NCBI RefSeq assembly: GCF_014697215.1
Contig: NZ_CP031144.1
Location: forward strand, 21,531-85,530
Direction: 5' to 3'
Source of the DNA: Saccharopolyspora pogona
GTDB lineage: Bacteria > Actinomycetota > Actinomycetes > Mycobacteriales > Pseudonocardiaceae
Length of the DNA: 64,000 bases
Shown: piece by piece, positions 49,550 to 58,285 of the stretch
Layout: each line of letters opens with the position of its first letter
Numbering within the stretch: the first letter of the stretch is position 1
Position numbers and translations under genes: made by a program
The notes under the pieces: generated by a model
The model's database searches: none
What the model was told of the DNA's origin: nothing
The model's input: the letters and a program-made list of their open reading frames with translations, nothing else

Positions 49550-49566
49550 TCTGATGCAGCATCAGA
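49550..49566. promoter_or_regulatory. operator-like palindrome
   Basis: Perfect TCTGATGCAGCATCAGA, 13 bases before the start at 49580, with a further TCTGAT half-site at 49573. Probably bound by one of the two adjacent small DNA-binding proteins. Confidence 0.5.
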
Positions 49567-49579
49567 TAGGTTTCTGATC

Positions 49580-49792
49580 ATGCCTCAGCCGTCCTACGGA
49601 GATCGGACACCGTTCACCGTCCGTGTGCCCGACCAGCACGCAGCGGTTTACAAGCGCGAGGCCAAGCGTCTTGGGATGCGGTATTCCGACTACCTCGCAG
49701 CCAAGCTTGCCGAGGTGCATGGACTGAACGCGCCCGAATCGGTTCAAGCTCGTTACGCCCACGATCAGGAGGTGCTGTCCGAGACAGCGTGA
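49580..49792 (+). CDS. small ribbon-helix-helix-like protein
   Basis: 70 residues. TPFTVRVPDQHAAVYKREAK then RLGMRYSDYLAAKLAEVHGL has the strand-helix-helix pattern of RHH regulators or antitoxins. Directly upstream of the replication-type gene, so copy-number control is one possibility. Confidence 0.55.
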   Translation: MPQPSYGDRTPFTVRVPDQHAAVYKREAKRLGMRYSDYLAAKLAEVHGLNAPESVQARYAHDQEVLSETA

Positions 49793-49852
49793 TCAGTAGC
49801 AACGAATAGGCCAACTGAAAACGCGCCGGGCAATCCACCTAGGACAGCAAAA

Positions 49853-49874
49853 ACCGGCCCCTGCCAGGGCCGGT
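49853..49874 (+). terminator. hairpin terminator
   Basis: 8-bp perfect stem (49853-49860 with 49867-49874), 6-base loop, preceded by an A-rich run. Confidence 0.6.
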
Positions 49875-51804
49875 GTCGTCGGATCGGTCTTCAAGGCCGG
49901 GAGATCCCTGCCAGGATCACGACCTGTTGTATGTGGGCCGAGCGGACTGCCATCCACTCACGCCTGGTGCCCTCTGCCAGGAGGACGCTGCCTTGGACAG
50001 GCGTTCTCAGGGTAGCGCACGCCCTGTTTCAGATCCACTCCATCCTGACAACGACACGCCGTCGGCTGGTGCCGTCGGTGCCGCCGTTGCTGTGCTCGGC
50101 GCGGGTGCGCCGAAGGACGCCGAGCCCCACGCTGTGCGCGAAGCTTCTACAGACCGTGCGCAGAACGACCGCGACATCTGCATCACCTGCGGTGAACGGC
50201 CGGGTGTGCCGCGGCCGCTACCGCTTCGCACGGTCCATTGCGGACCGTGCTGGGCCGCGCACGGCGGTTCACCTGCCGCTGCCGATATCGGCCCGGTGCC
50301 GGCACAGGCCCTTGGCAGTCGTGACCCGCAGTCTCAGGCCGAGTGGGTTGAGCAGCTCGGCGCCGAGGAATGGGTGCAGTTGCTGCAGCTGCGCACCCGC
50401 CGTTGCCTCTACGAGATGGTCCATTGCCTGGCAGCTCACGCCGACTGGGAGACGTGGGAGACGTGGCCGACCTGGGATCGGCTGATCGAGGCCACCGGGT
50501 GGGCCCGGTCTACGATGGCTGGCTGGCTGCGTCAGCTCCGCGTCACCGGCTGGATTTCGGTGATCGAGCACGGCTCCACACCACAGTTCCGGCCGATGGG
50601 CCTGCGCGCCGATGAAGGCAACCGCGCCGCCGTCTACGCCCTTAGAATTCCGCTGCGCCCCGGCGACCTTGCCGCTGAACGTGGCCCCGACCTTCTGCAG
50701 CGCCTGGCCGAGCTCCAGGCCACCGCCCAGCGCCGCGCGAACCAGCAGCTCGCTGAAACCCTCGGCCCCATCCTCCCGGTCGCGCCGGTGAGCATTGTGG
50801 ACAAAACCTGGACCCCAACGGTCTCCCCAAAAGGGGAGACCGTTACGAATCAGGGTGGTTCCTACGCGCGCGAGAAAGTTTTCCACAACTCGATCACTGA
50901 AGATTCAGTTAGTACTGAAATTATAGAGGCGCTTCGCGCCCGCTCTGACGAAGGGATGCGCCCGGTTTTTGCTGATCGGGTGCCGGTGAGCAGGGGCGAG
51001 ATGCTCGCCGCTGCCACCGAGCTGCGCCAGGCTCACCTGGTGCTGGCCCGGCTGTCGGCGAAGTGGGTACGCAACCTGTGCCGGCTGTACTGGCAGGCCG
51101 GGTGGACCAACCGCGACATCGAGCACGCTCTGGAGTACCGGCCGACGTCCTGGTCGGCGCTGCCCGCGATGCCCGCCGAACGCGTCGTCGTGCCCGCCCG
51201 CTGGATCGCCGCCCGGCTGGCCGCGTGGCGTGACGAGCACGGCCGGATCCTGCCCGGCCGCAGCCAGCACCGCACGACCATCGACCAGCTAGCTCAGATC
51301 GTCGGGGACGACGGCCTGCTCCACGCACTCGGCCGCCTCGCCACCGACGGTTTCGTGATCGTGCCCGGCCTCTCCCTGGCCACCGTGCTCGACCGGCTCA
51401 CTCCCGAGGCGATCCGGCAGCGCGGCCGCCGCGACCACCAAAAGCTGCGAGCCGAGCTCGACCACCAGGAGCGGTGCCGCCAGCGCGGTGCCGAAACCGC
51501 GCCGACCCCGCGCGACCAGGCCGCTCACGAAGCCACGCGCGACCGAGCCCGCGCCACTTTGGCCACCAACCTGCAGCAGCGCACCGCCGAACGAGCCCGC
51601 ACCGCCGAGCTCCGGCACGAGCTGCTCAGCCGCGCCCAGCAGCTCGCCGCGCTCCAAGAGAAGGTCGACGAGCACCAGGCCGTCGACGACGAGATCACGC
51701 ACATGCCCGCCGAAACCCCCGAGGAGCGGCGAGCCCGAGCACTCCAGCGGGCCCGCCGAGACGGACATGCCCGAACCCCCCGACGCCATCGAGCGACCCG
51801 GTGA
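49873..51804 (+). CDS. probable plasmid replication initiator
   Basis: 643 residues if read from GTG at 49873; the true start may lie further in (GTG at 49933 is one option) because the first codons overlap a terminator. A zinc ribbon (ICITCGERPGV then HCGPCWAAHG) near residues 97-125, then a winged helix (TWDRLIEATGWARSTMAGWL, RQLRVTGWISVIEHG) at about 195-235, a disordered stretch at about 310-360, a second helical domain (WVRNLCRLYWQAGWTNRDIE) and a long basic coiled-coil tail. This order resembles Rep proteins of actinomycete theta plasmids and elements; no nuclease motif was seen. Confidence 0.5.
   Translation: MSSDRSSRPGDPCQDHDLLYVGRADCHPLTPGALCQEDAALDRRSQGSARPVSDPLHPDNDTPSAGAVGAAVAVLGAGAPKDAEPHAVREASTDRAQNDRDICITCGERPGVPRPLPLRTVHCGPCWAAHGGSPAAADIGPVPAQALGSRDPQSQAEWVEQLGAEEWVQLLQLRTRRCLYEMVHCLAAHADWETWETWPTWDRLIEATGWARSTMAGWLRQLRVTGWISVIEHGSTPQFRPMGLRADEGNRAAVYALRIPLRPGDLAAERGPDLLQRLAELQATAQRRANQQLAETLGPILPVAPVSIVDKTWTPTVSPKGETVTNQGGSYAREKVFHNSITEDSVSTEIIEALRARSDEGMRPVFADRVPVSRGEMLAAATELRQAHLVLARLSAKWVRNLCRLYWQAGWTNRDIEHALEYRPTSWSALPAMPAERVVVPARWIAARLAAWRDEHGRILPGRSQHRTTIDQLAQIVGDDGLLHALGRLATDGFVIVPGLSLATVLDRLTPEAIRQRGRRDHQKLRAELDHQERCRQRGAETAPTPRDQAAHEATRDRARATLATNLQQRTAERARTAELRHELLSRAQQLAALQEKVDEHQAVDDEITHMPAETPEERRARALQRARRDGHARTPRRHRATR
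50796..50935. other. origin-like element inside the rep-type gene
   Basis: DnaA-box match TGTGGACAA at 50796-50804, a perfect 12-bp-arm inverted repeat at 50817-50828 and 50833-50844 around AAAA, a second box-like TTTTCCACA at 50879-50887, and an AT-rich stretch with a TTCAGT/ACTGAA dyad at 50904-50919. It encodes the least structured part of the protein. Confidence 0.5.
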
Positions 51805-51881
51805 TCACCGCCCCGCGTAGGGGGGCCGGTGCACGGCAACGCGGTCGCGGTGACCAGCGCGAATGCCCCGGACGGCCGCGG

Positions 51882-52271
51882 CTATAGGTCGGGTTCGGGT
51901 CGTGTTTGGATGTCGCTGGAGGTGTGCAGGTCTACGCTCTCCATCGCGGTCAAGTACCGGTTGGCGTCGCCGACGGCCGTGGCCAACTCGTCGCTGAGCC
52001 TGGCCAGGTGCGTTCCGGCAATCCTGAGCTTGTCGGCGGGGTCATCGCTGGTCGTGGCCCGTTCCAGCTCGTGTTCGTCGAAGCGCCCCACCTGGTAGAC
52101 CAGCACGGAGCTGAGGTTGCCGAGCTGGGCGAGCGTGCCCACGATCGCGGAGCCCAAGGCGTACAGCTCGTGCAAGGATGGCTGCGGGGTTCTGGCCTGC
52201 CGGCTCACAGCCGCCGCCACCGCATCCCGCGCCCGGTGCAGCGCCTCCAACGGATGTTCCTGCTCAGACAC
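51882..52271 (-). CDS. hypothetical protein, intact paralogue of 9103
   Basis: 129 residues from GTG at 52271 with GGAGGAGG upstream. EHPLEALHRARDAVAAAVSR, TPQPSLHELYALGSAIVGTL, QVGRFDEHELERA and ESVDLHTSSDIQTRPEPDL. Helical throughout. The pseudogene at 9103 is its near neighbour in sequence. No known domain. Confidence 0.65.
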   Translation of the reverse strand: MSEQEHPLEALHRARDAVAAAVSRQARTPQPSLHELYALGSAIVGTLAQLGNLSSVLVYQVGRFDEHELERATTSDDPADKLRIAGTHLARLSDELATAVGDANRYLTAMESVDLHTSSDIQTRPEPDL

Positions 52272-52332
52272 GTGCTGCCTCCTCCGCTGCGTCCTGGTCC
52301 CCTCGCGACGATCATTGCCATCATCGCCCGGC

Positions 52333-53178
52333 CTACCGCGAGGCGCGCTCCTGCTGATCACCGTGGGGAGGCGCCGTTTCCGGGCCGGGTGCGACCGACC
52401 GCTGGATGGCCCCTTCCCACTCGTGCGCTCGCGCGCGTAGTTCCGCTGCCCGCAGCGGGTCGGCGGTCGTCTCGAACTCGCCCAGCAGCTGGGCGTGACG
52501 CTTGAGCGCTCCGGTGCAGCGGTCGGCGTAGGGATCGGCTGCTGCCCCGTCCCGGTGCAGCGGGGCTGCCTTGGCGTTTTGGGGGGCGAGCAGGACCAGG
52601 CCCCCGCAGTCGGTGGCGGCCATCCAGTCGTCGAGGGTGGCCTCTGGGTCGGTCAGGCCGAGCTCGGCCAGGCTGCCGACCACGCCCAGGTCGGTCTCGG
52701 CGGCACGGTCGGCGGGCACCAGCACGTTCCACCACAGGTGGTGGTTGGTCACCGCCGCGGCCACGATCAAAGCCCCATGCCCGTCGTGCTGCCCCAGAAC
52801 CCATTCCACGGCGTCACCGGGCACGCAGACCACCACGGGCACACCACCGATCCCGCAAGCGGGGAGAGTGGCCAGCCGGGCACGCAGCCGCTGGTCGGTG
52901 AGGGTCTCCATCAACACCCGGGTGGTGTGCTCGCGTGCCCGGGCCCGTTCGTCGAGGGCTGCGCGCACCCACAGGCCGCCGCCGGCGTCGTGTTCGGTGT
53001 GCTCGACCCACGCGGACCGGTTCCCGTCGCCGACGGTGGTGGCCGTCATCAGCTGCTGGGCCTGCCCGAGCGAGGGTGCGCGGGCGTGGACGGGGATGTC
53101 GCCGTCGCCTGTCGTATAGCCACGCCACCGAAGTGGGTGGTCCAGTTCGCATCGGTACACCACATGCCGCGCTGCCAT
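52333..53178 (-). CDS. hypothetical 281-residue protein
   Basis: ATG at 53178 with GAGAGG upstream (GTG at 53193 possible). RCELDHPLRWRGYTTGDGDI, SLGQAQQLMTATTVGDGNRS, then a central region ALIVAAAVTNHHLWWNVLVP and DDWMAATDCGGLVLLAPQNA. Beta-rich first half, helical end. Unknown. Probably one transcript with the gene at 51882. Confidence 0.6.
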   Translation of the reverse strand: MAARHVVYRCELDHPLRWRGYTTGDGDIPVHARAPSLGQAQQLMTATTVGDGNRSAWVEHTEHDAGGGLWVRAALDERARAREHTTRVLMETLTDQRLRARLATLPACGIGGVPVVVCVPGDAVEWVLGQHDGHGALIVAAAVTNHHLWWNVLVPADRAAETDLGVVGSLAELGLTDPEATLDDWMAATDCGGLVLLAPQNAKAAPLHRDGAAADPYADRCTGALKRHAQLLGEFETTADPLRAAELRARAHEWEGAIQRSVAPGPETAPPHGDQQERASR

Positions 53179-53481
53179 CGCCTCTCGCACCACCTTTCAC
53201 CGTCGGAAAGATCGAAGAAACAGCTCTATATAACCGTGAGTCAACGGCCTTGCATATCTGATGTGGTGGTTTCAGAATACGTGTTGTAAGCCTATTGGCA
53301 AGAGGTCTACCAGGGAAAACGAGGGAGGTGAGCGGCTGTCGGTCATGTCTCCTCGCGGAGTGCTCGGGGAGCGAGCGCCCCACCGGGAACGGGGCCTTCG
53401 CCGTGAACGGGGCTTTCGCCCCCGGGCTCCCGCAGCCGAAATCGTGTGTGGTGACGATGAGCGTGTGAAAGGACGTGGTGG
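53179..53481. promoter_or_regulatory. divergent promoter region of hsp20-like gene
   Basis: AT-rich from 53215 to 53320 (TATATAACCG near 53225), then GC-rich with direct GAACGGGGC repeats at about 53390 and 53408. No HspR-type HAIR inverted repeat of the standard sequence was found. Nothing coding. Confidence 0.4.
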
Positions 53482-53931
53482 ATGATGACGCTGGCGTTCG
53501 ACCCGTTCTTCCGTGATCTCAACCGGCTGACTGCCGAGATGTTCGGCAGCGCCCGCGCGCCCCAGACCATGGCAATGGACGCCTACCGGGCCGGCGATGA
53601 CTACGTGGTCGAGTTCGACCTGCCCGGCATCGACCCCGAGACACTGGAAGTCAACGCCGAGCACAACACCCTGACCGTGCACGCCCAGCGCCGCGAGCGC
53701 CCGAGTGGTGAGGGCGACGCCGAGGTCAGCTACCTAACTGCCGAACGCCCCCGTGGCACCTTCTCCCGCCAGCTCTCCCTCGGTAGCGGCCTGGACGTGG
53801 ACAACATCAGGGCCGACTACACCGACGGGGTGCTCACGGTGACCCTGCCGGTGGCCGAGCAGGCCAAGCCGCGGCGCATCGAAATCGGTCACGGCGGCGG
53901 CCGCAAGGTCATCGAAGGCGCCACCCAATGA
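53482..53931 (+). CDS. Hsp20/alpha-crystallin small heat-shock protein
   Basis: 149 residues. DDYVVEFDLPGIDPETLEVN, NTLTVHAQRRERPS, then RGTFSRQLSLGSGLDVDNIR and ADYTDGVLTVTLPVAEQAKP (the GVLTVTLP signature). ATP-independent holdase chaperone. ATGATG start; second gene of the pair is a MerR-type protein, as in hspR-linked operons. Confidence 0.9.
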   Translation: MMTLAFDPFFRDLNRLTAEMFGSARAPQTMAMDAYRAGDDYVVEFDLPGIDPETLEVNAEHNTLTVHAQRRERPSGEGDAEVSYLTAERPRGTFSRQLSLGSGLDVDNIRADYTDGVLTVTLPVAEQAKPRRIEIGHGGGRKVIEGATQ

Positions 53932-53943
53932 CCCCCAGCACTC

Positions 53944-53970
53944 CCGGGCCCGGTCTGCAGCCGGGCCCGG
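53944..53970 (+). terminator. hairpin between hsp20 and merR-type gene
   Basis: 10-bp stem (53944-53953 with 53961-53970), 7-base loop; may dampen expression of the regulator. Confidence 0.6.
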
Positions 53971-53997
53971 CGTGCATTCCGACCTCACGAGGTGCCT

Positions 53998-54363
53998 ATG
54001 ACCGCTCGATCGCCCGACGACCAGGTGACCAGCGCGTTCGACGACGCCGACTACCCCGCCTACACCATGGGCCGTGCCGCCGCGATGCTCGGCGTCACGC
54101 CTGAGTTCCTCCGCAGCCTCGACGCCGCAGGGCTGCTCACGCCCGACCGCTCCGCCGGCGGGCACCGCTGTTACAGCCGCACCGAACTCGCCCTCGCCGC
54201 CCGCGTCCGCGAACTCCTCGACGGCCACACCATCCTCTCCGCCGCCTGCCGCATCGCCGAACTCGAACGCGACCTGGCCGCCGCCCACACCCGGATCACC
54301 GAACTCGAACAGACTGTCTCAGCGCCCAGACGGGCTGCTCAAGCTCCAGCACCACCCGGCTGA
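53998..54363 (+). CDS. MerR-family regulator
   Basis: 121 residues. YTMGRAAAMLGVTPEFLRSL then DAAGLLTPDRSAGGHRCYSR is the MerR winged helix, with HTILSAACRIAELERDLAAA as the dimer coiled coil. No effector domain. Position suggests control of the Hsp20 gene, similar to HspR. Confidence 0.82.
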   Translation: MTARSPDDQVTSAFDDADYPAYTMGRAAAMLGVTPEFLRSLDAAGLLTPDRSAGGHRCYSRTELALAARVRELLDGHTILSAACRIAELERDLAAAHTRITELEQTVSAPRRAAQAPAPPG

Positions 54364-54587
54364 TGACGTCGGGCACGGTGCCAGTCACTCGCGTGATGCC
54401 CCCTGCCGTTTCGACGCTGGCCGGCAGTCGTCGCACGGGGTCGGCGGCACGGCCTTCCCAATCGTGGTGGCCGCGCGTTTGGCTTCGATGAACGCACAGG
54501 CGTTGCCATGCGCCCCACTGTTCAAGCGGGCACGCCAGCCCAGCCGGGGCATGCCGAACCCCCACCGATACACGAAAGGGCCGGTAG

Positions 54588-54809
54588 ATGGGGACCTGGC
54601 GAGTGAGGTGGTGCTCGGACGGGCGCTGGCAGGTGCGTACCCCAGGCGGCACCCAAGCCTGCGCCCGGACCAACCGCGATCACGCCGTAAACGCCGCATG
54701 TGCCCTAGCCCGGATCGAAGGCGGCGGGGTCGTGCTCGTCGAGGATGCCCAGGGCGACCTGGAGTGGCGGCGCACGGTGCTGTGGGACGAACCAACCCAA
54801 GGCATCTGA
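54588..54809 (+). CDS. hypothetical 73-residue protein
   Basis: ATG after AAAGGGCCGG. WRVRWCSDGRWQVRTPGGTQ then LARIEGGGVVLVEDAQGDLE, a small beta-rich fold of the DUF2188-like size class; assignment to that family is not certain. The gap 54364-54587 before it shows no gene. Confidence 0.5.
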   Translation: MGTWRVRWCSDGRWQVRTPGGTQACARTNRDHAVNAACALARIEGGGVVLVEDAQGDLEWRRTVLWDEPTQGI

Positions 54810-55254
54810 AGGTGGTGACCCCTGCGTGTAGGAGACCAGACGCCACCGCCTCCGGTACGGCACGCCGTATTGACCGAGCAAGTTCAGACAACGGACAACA
54901 CCGGGGCGGTGCTCGTCCCAGCTGTAACGGGATCCGCCAGGCCATTCCCAAGGGGAAGATCGACCAGAAAATTCGGGCTGGCCCAGGAGTGCTGTTCGTA
55001 AAACGATCGTTTGCCGACACACTGGGCGGTCGAAGCGTTTTCGCAGGTGATCAATGTCGACAACTCGCGTCGACAAACAACGTCGGCAAACGGCGTGATC
55101 GACTATTGTCGACGTTCATGGAGATCGGCTACATGGGGGTGAGAGACTGGCGGAGTCCCGTATTCAACTGTCGCCAATTCCTGCCGCTCACCCGAGTAGC
55201 CCTGAAAGTCGAACCTCTTCCTAAATGGTCAGTGAAGGCTGTACTGTCGTGTTT
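54810..55254. promoter_or_regulatory. region upstream of cmtR with TGTCGAC repeats
   Basis: GTCGAC appears at about 55053, 55069 and 55106, two inside TGTCGAC and spaced 16 and 37 bases; an operator role for the downstream metal sensor or another regulator is possible. No gene is supported here. Confidence 0.4.
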
Positions 55255-55617
55255 ATGCTGACGTGTGAAACGCGGGAGACGGCGCTGGCCCGATTGGGTC
55301 GAGCCCTGGCGGATCCGACCCGGTGCCGGATCCTCGTGGCGTTGCTGGAAGGGCCCAGCTATCCCGGCCAGCTGGCCAGGCAGCTGGGGCTGACCCGCTC
55401 GAACGTGTCCAACCACCTGTCGTGTCTGCGTGGTTGCGGGTTGGTTGTGGCTACCTATGCCGGGCGGCAGGTGCGTTATGAGCTGGCCGATGCCCACCTC
55501 GGTCATGCGCTCGACGAACTGCTCAAGGTCGTGCTCGCTGTCGACCCGGCAGAGGAATGCCTGGACCAGCCCGCCCAGCGCGCGGCTGCTCGCGGTGAGG
55601 AGGTGGGCTCGTTATGA
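55255..55617 (+). CDS. cmtR: CmtR-like ArsR/SmtB metal sensor
   Basis: 120 residues from ATG at 55255. MLTCETRETALARLGRALAD, PTRCRILVALLEGPSYPGQL, GLTRSNVSNHLSCLRGCGLV and YAGRQVRYELADAHLGHALD follow CmtR of Mycobacterium closely. The SCLRGC pair corresponds to the Cd/Pb-binding cysteines of the recognition helix; a further Cys sits near the C-terminus (EECLDQP). Represses until Cd(II)/Pb(II) binds. ATGA overlap with the exporter gene. Confidence 0.88.
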   Translation: MLTCETRETALARLGRALADPTRCRILVALLEGPSYPGQLARQLGLTRSNVSNHLSCLRGCGLVVATYAGRQVRYELADAHLGHALDELLKVVLAVDPAEECLDQPAQRAAARGEEVGSL

Positions 55618-56333
55618 GCGAGACACACCAGCGGCGGAAGAACTTGCCTGTGTCTGGGGCCGCCAAAGCCGGCTGCGGTGATGGGTGCTGCGGGCCTAGC
55701 GACATCACCACGTCTCGGCCGGTAGCGGCGGCACCGGACAGTGATCGCCGGTCGGTGTTGTCCCGGCGGGTGCGGCTGCTGGTCGGGGCCACGATCACCT
55801 ACAACGTCATCGAGGCGATCGTGGCCATCAGCGCCGGTGCCGCCGCCTCTTCGACAGCGTTGATCGGCTTCGGCTTGGACTCGGCCATCGAGGTCGCCTC
55901 GGCCGCCGCGGTCGCCTGGCAGTTCTCCAGCCGCGACCATGAGGCCCGCGAACGCACCGCTCTGCGGGTGATTGCGGTGTCATTCTTCGCGCTCGCCGCC
56001 TACGTCACCGTCGAGTCGATCCGCTCGCTGGCCGGCGCCGACACTGCCGAGCATTCCACGGTCGGCATCGTCCTGGCCGCGCTGTCGCTGATCGTCATGC
56101 CCGGCCTGTCGTATGCCCAGCGCCGCGCTGGCCGTGAGCTCGGCTCCGCCAGCGCCGTGGCCGATTCCAAGCAGACTCTGCTGTGCACCTACCTCTCCGG
56201 CGTCTTGCTCGCCGGTCTGCTGCTCAACAGCCTGCTCGGCTGGTCTTGGGCCGACCCGATCGTCGCGTTGGTCATCGCCGCCGTCGCGGTCAAAGAAGGC
56301 CGCGAAGCCTGGCGCGGCCAACACTGCTGCTGA
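55614..56333 (+). CDS. CDF-type cation efflux protein
   Basis: 239 residues. Cys-rich N-terminus (AGCGDGCCGP) for metal capture, then about five to six transmembrane helices with ITYNVIEAIVAISAGAAASS, ALIGFGLDSAIEVASAAAVA (the FGxDSxIE metal site) and ADSKQTLLCTYLSGVLLAGL. Ends GQHCC. Exports the metal sensed by the CmtR-like protein, presumably Cd or Pb. Confidence 0.86.
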   Translation: MSETHQRRKNLPVSGAAKAGCGDGCCGPSDITTSRPVAAAPDSDRRSVLSRRVRLLVGATITYNVIEAIVAISAGAAASSTALIGFGLDSAIEVASAAAVAWQFSSRDHEARERTALRVIAVSFFALAAYVTVESIRSLAGADTAEHSTVGIVLAALSLIVMPGLSYAQRRAGRELGSASAVADSKQTLLCTYLSGVLLAGLLLNSLLGWSWADPIVALVIAAVAVKEGREAWRGQHCC

Positions 56334-56339
56334 ACAACA

Positions 56340-56377
56340 CGGCCCTGAAGGAGAGGCATGCGCCTCCAAGGGCCGTC
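56340..56377 (+). terminator. terminator of the metal operon
   Basis: Imperfect hairpin with outer CGGCCCT/AGGGCCG and inner GGAGAGGC/GCCTCC pairs. Confidence 0.6.
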
Positions 56378-56435
56378 ATAGAAACGAACGTTTCCGGGAC
56401 AGCGCAACACAAATCCCAGGCCAGCGAACGCCCCA

Positions 56436-57947
56436 TTAGCTGCTCCCGAGCCGGGCGTGGTCACCGGCGGCGTAGGTCTTCCAGGTGGCTCCGGATTCGG
56501 CGGCCATGCGTTCGGCGGTGTTGGGGTGGTAGCCGAGCATTCCGGCGATGACCGGGGCGGGTGCTTGGAGGACGAGCTGGCGGATGGCTGCGCTGCGGCC
56601 GTCAAGGTTGGGCAGGTCGAGGTTGCGCAGGCGGAGCCGCAGCGAGGTGGTGTGCAGTGGCTGTCCGGTGCGGCGGCCGGGGAACAGGAACGGGTTGGTG
56701 GCGCCGCCGCCGGTGTTCAGGTTCATCCGGTTGTCGAGGTAGCGAGTCAGCACCTCGGCGAAAGGCTGCGGGACCGGGGTAGGTGGTTCCCCGAGCCGCA
56801 GCAGCACCTGGTTGTCGTCGCGGATGACGTCGTCGGTGGTCAGCCGTGCGATCCGGATCAGCGGCTGGGCGTAGAGCAGGATCAGCAGTGCGAGCACGCG
56901 GTCGGCGTCGGGGAGGGTCTCGTCGGTAAGCACGCGGCGGATGTGGGCAAGGCGTTCGTGCTGACTCAAGGGGGCGGCGGCAGGAAGCTGCTCGGTTGGC
57001 AGATGCAGACGCGGAAGTTCGCGTTGCCGGCGGCACCAAAGCAGGAACTCCCGGGACTTACCGCAGTCGCTGGGCCCTGTCGTGAACCAGCGGTCGATGT
57101 CGGTTTGGGTGCACTCGTCGAGTCGTCGCCCGTGCGCGGCGAGGTCGTCGAGGAACAGTGCGGCGAGCCGCAGCAGGCGGCGGGCGTTGTTGACGCGGTA
57201 GGAGTTGATCGGCTGCTCGCGGGCGGTCTGGCGCAGTCGGCGCAGCACGTGCCAGGTGGCGAACCGCTCCAGCAGCTTGCGATGAGCAGGGTCGCTGATC
57301 GTCGCCAGCCAGTCGGGGAGCCATTGCTCGAATAGCAGCAGGAACCGGTCGACGGGTGGGAGAACGCCGCAGTCGATGAGTAGGTCGCGCACGTAGATGA
57401 CCGATCTCCACGGGCGCAGCCTGCTCAGCCCCTCGTGGGTGAGCGGGACCTCGCTGCGGGCCAGTGCGGACAGCACCGAGGCCGGGGCTTCGCGGCGCAG
57501 CCAGGTCAGTCGGCTGGCGGGCCAGCTCATGGCGTGGATCAGGTGGAACAGCGGTTCCAGCTCGCGGCGCACTGCGCCGCTGCCGTCGTCGAGCAGTTCG
57601 GTCAGGCGGTCGGCGAGCACGCACCGGGCACAGGCGCCGGCGCGGTAGCGCGGTCCTTCTTGGCCGCAGCGGTGGCAGGTGAAGTCGCCGAGACCGCCGG
57701 CGCAGTCGGTGCAGACCGGTCTCCCGTCTGAGGCGCGGCGGCCGGGCAGCAGCCGCTCCGTGGCGCAGTCCGCGCAGTGGCCGTAGGTGTTGATCGCCTG
57801 CTCGTAGCAGGCGACGCAGACGGGTCCTTCCGGCCAGCCCCACCTGGCACGAAGCCGGGTATCGGCCTGCTTGATCTTGGCGTAGTCACTGCACACGGGC
57901 CGCCCGCATCGCGCGCAGACCTCGCTGGTGGCGTGTTCCTGGCTCAT
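56436..57947 (-). CDS. zinc-finger tyrosine-recombinase-like protein
   Basis: 503 residues. The first 120 residues hold at least four CxxC pairs (VCARCGRPVC, CVACYEQA, CADCATERL, CTDCAGGLGDFTCHRCG). The rest has a tyrosine-recombinase shape: LLILLYAQPLIRIARLTTDD (first Arg region), FLFPGRRTGQPLHTTSLRLR, GRSAAIRQLVLQAPAPVIAG then MLGYHPNTAERMAAESGATW and KTYAAGD (possible tyrosine). The usual H-x-x-R signature is degenerate. Overlaps the Cro-like gene by 4 bases. Confidence 0.68.
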   Translation of the reverse strand: MSQEHATSEVCARCGRPVCSDYAKIKQADTRLRARWGWPEGPVCVACYEQAINTYGHCADCATERLLPGRRASDGRPVCTDCAGGLGDFTCHRCGQEGPRYRAGACARCVLADRLTELLDDGSGAVRRELEPLFHLIHAMSWPASRLTWLRREAPASVLSALARSEVPLTHEGLSRLRPWRSVIYVRDLLIDCGVLPPVDRFLLLFEQWLPDWLATISDPAHRKLLERFATWHVLRRLRQTAREQPINSYRVNNARRLLRLAALFLDDLAAHGRRLDECTQTDIDRWFTTGPSDCGKSREFLLWCRRQRELPRLHLPTEQLPAAAPLSQHERLAHIRRVLTDETLPDADRVLALLILLYAQPLIRIARLTTDDVIRDDNQVLLRLGEPPTPVPQPFAEVLTRYLDNRMNLNTGGGATNPFLFPGRRTGQPLHTTSLRLRLRNLDLPNLDGRSAAIRQLVLQAPAPVIAGMLGYHPNTAERMAAESGATWKTYAAGDHARLGSS

Positions 57948-58285
57948 TCAGCCGGGGTGATCCGGGCGCGCTTGGGACGCAGCTCCGCGACGTTCGGCGG
58001 CACCGGGGCGTCGTCGGTGGCGGTTTTGCGGATGCCGACGTTGGCAGCGTCGGTGCGGATCAGCTCGCCGGGTTCAGCGGCGAAGATGTCGCACAACGCC
58101 GACAGCACCTTCAACGACAACCGCTCCGGTGTGCCGGTCACCAGCCGGTGCACCTGCGAGACCGACAGGTGGATGCCGCGCTCACGCAGCGGCTCCACGA
58201 GATCGGTCGTGGCATACATGCCGTGCTCGGCCATGATCTCCCGCAGCCGCCACGTGTAGCTGACCTCGCGCTTTTTCATCGTCAC
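57944..58285 (-). CDS. Cro/XRE-like HTH protein of the recombinase operon
   Basis: 113 residues. VSYTWRLREIMAEHGMYATT then GIHLSVSQVHRLVTGTPERL and SALCDIFAAEPGELIRTDAA is a Cro-type HTH. Sandwiched with 4-base overlaps between the two recombinase genes, so it belongs to the element. Confidence 0.8.
   Translation of the reverse strand: MTMKKREVSYTWRLREIMAEHGMYATTDLVEPLRERGIHLSVSQVHRLVTGTPERLSLKVLSALCDIFAAEPGELIRTDAANVGIRKTATDDAPVPPNVAELRPKRARITPAE

Noticed and set aside
49841..49932. Reading the rep-type gene start at 49873 as certain
   Set aside because: The GTG lies within the arm of a terminator and lacks a Shine-Dalgarno; the start remains open.
53179..53481. HAIR operator for HspR upstream of hsp20
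   Set aside because: The CTTGAGT-N7-ACTCAAG inverted repeat is not present; only a general AT-rich promoter area is visible.
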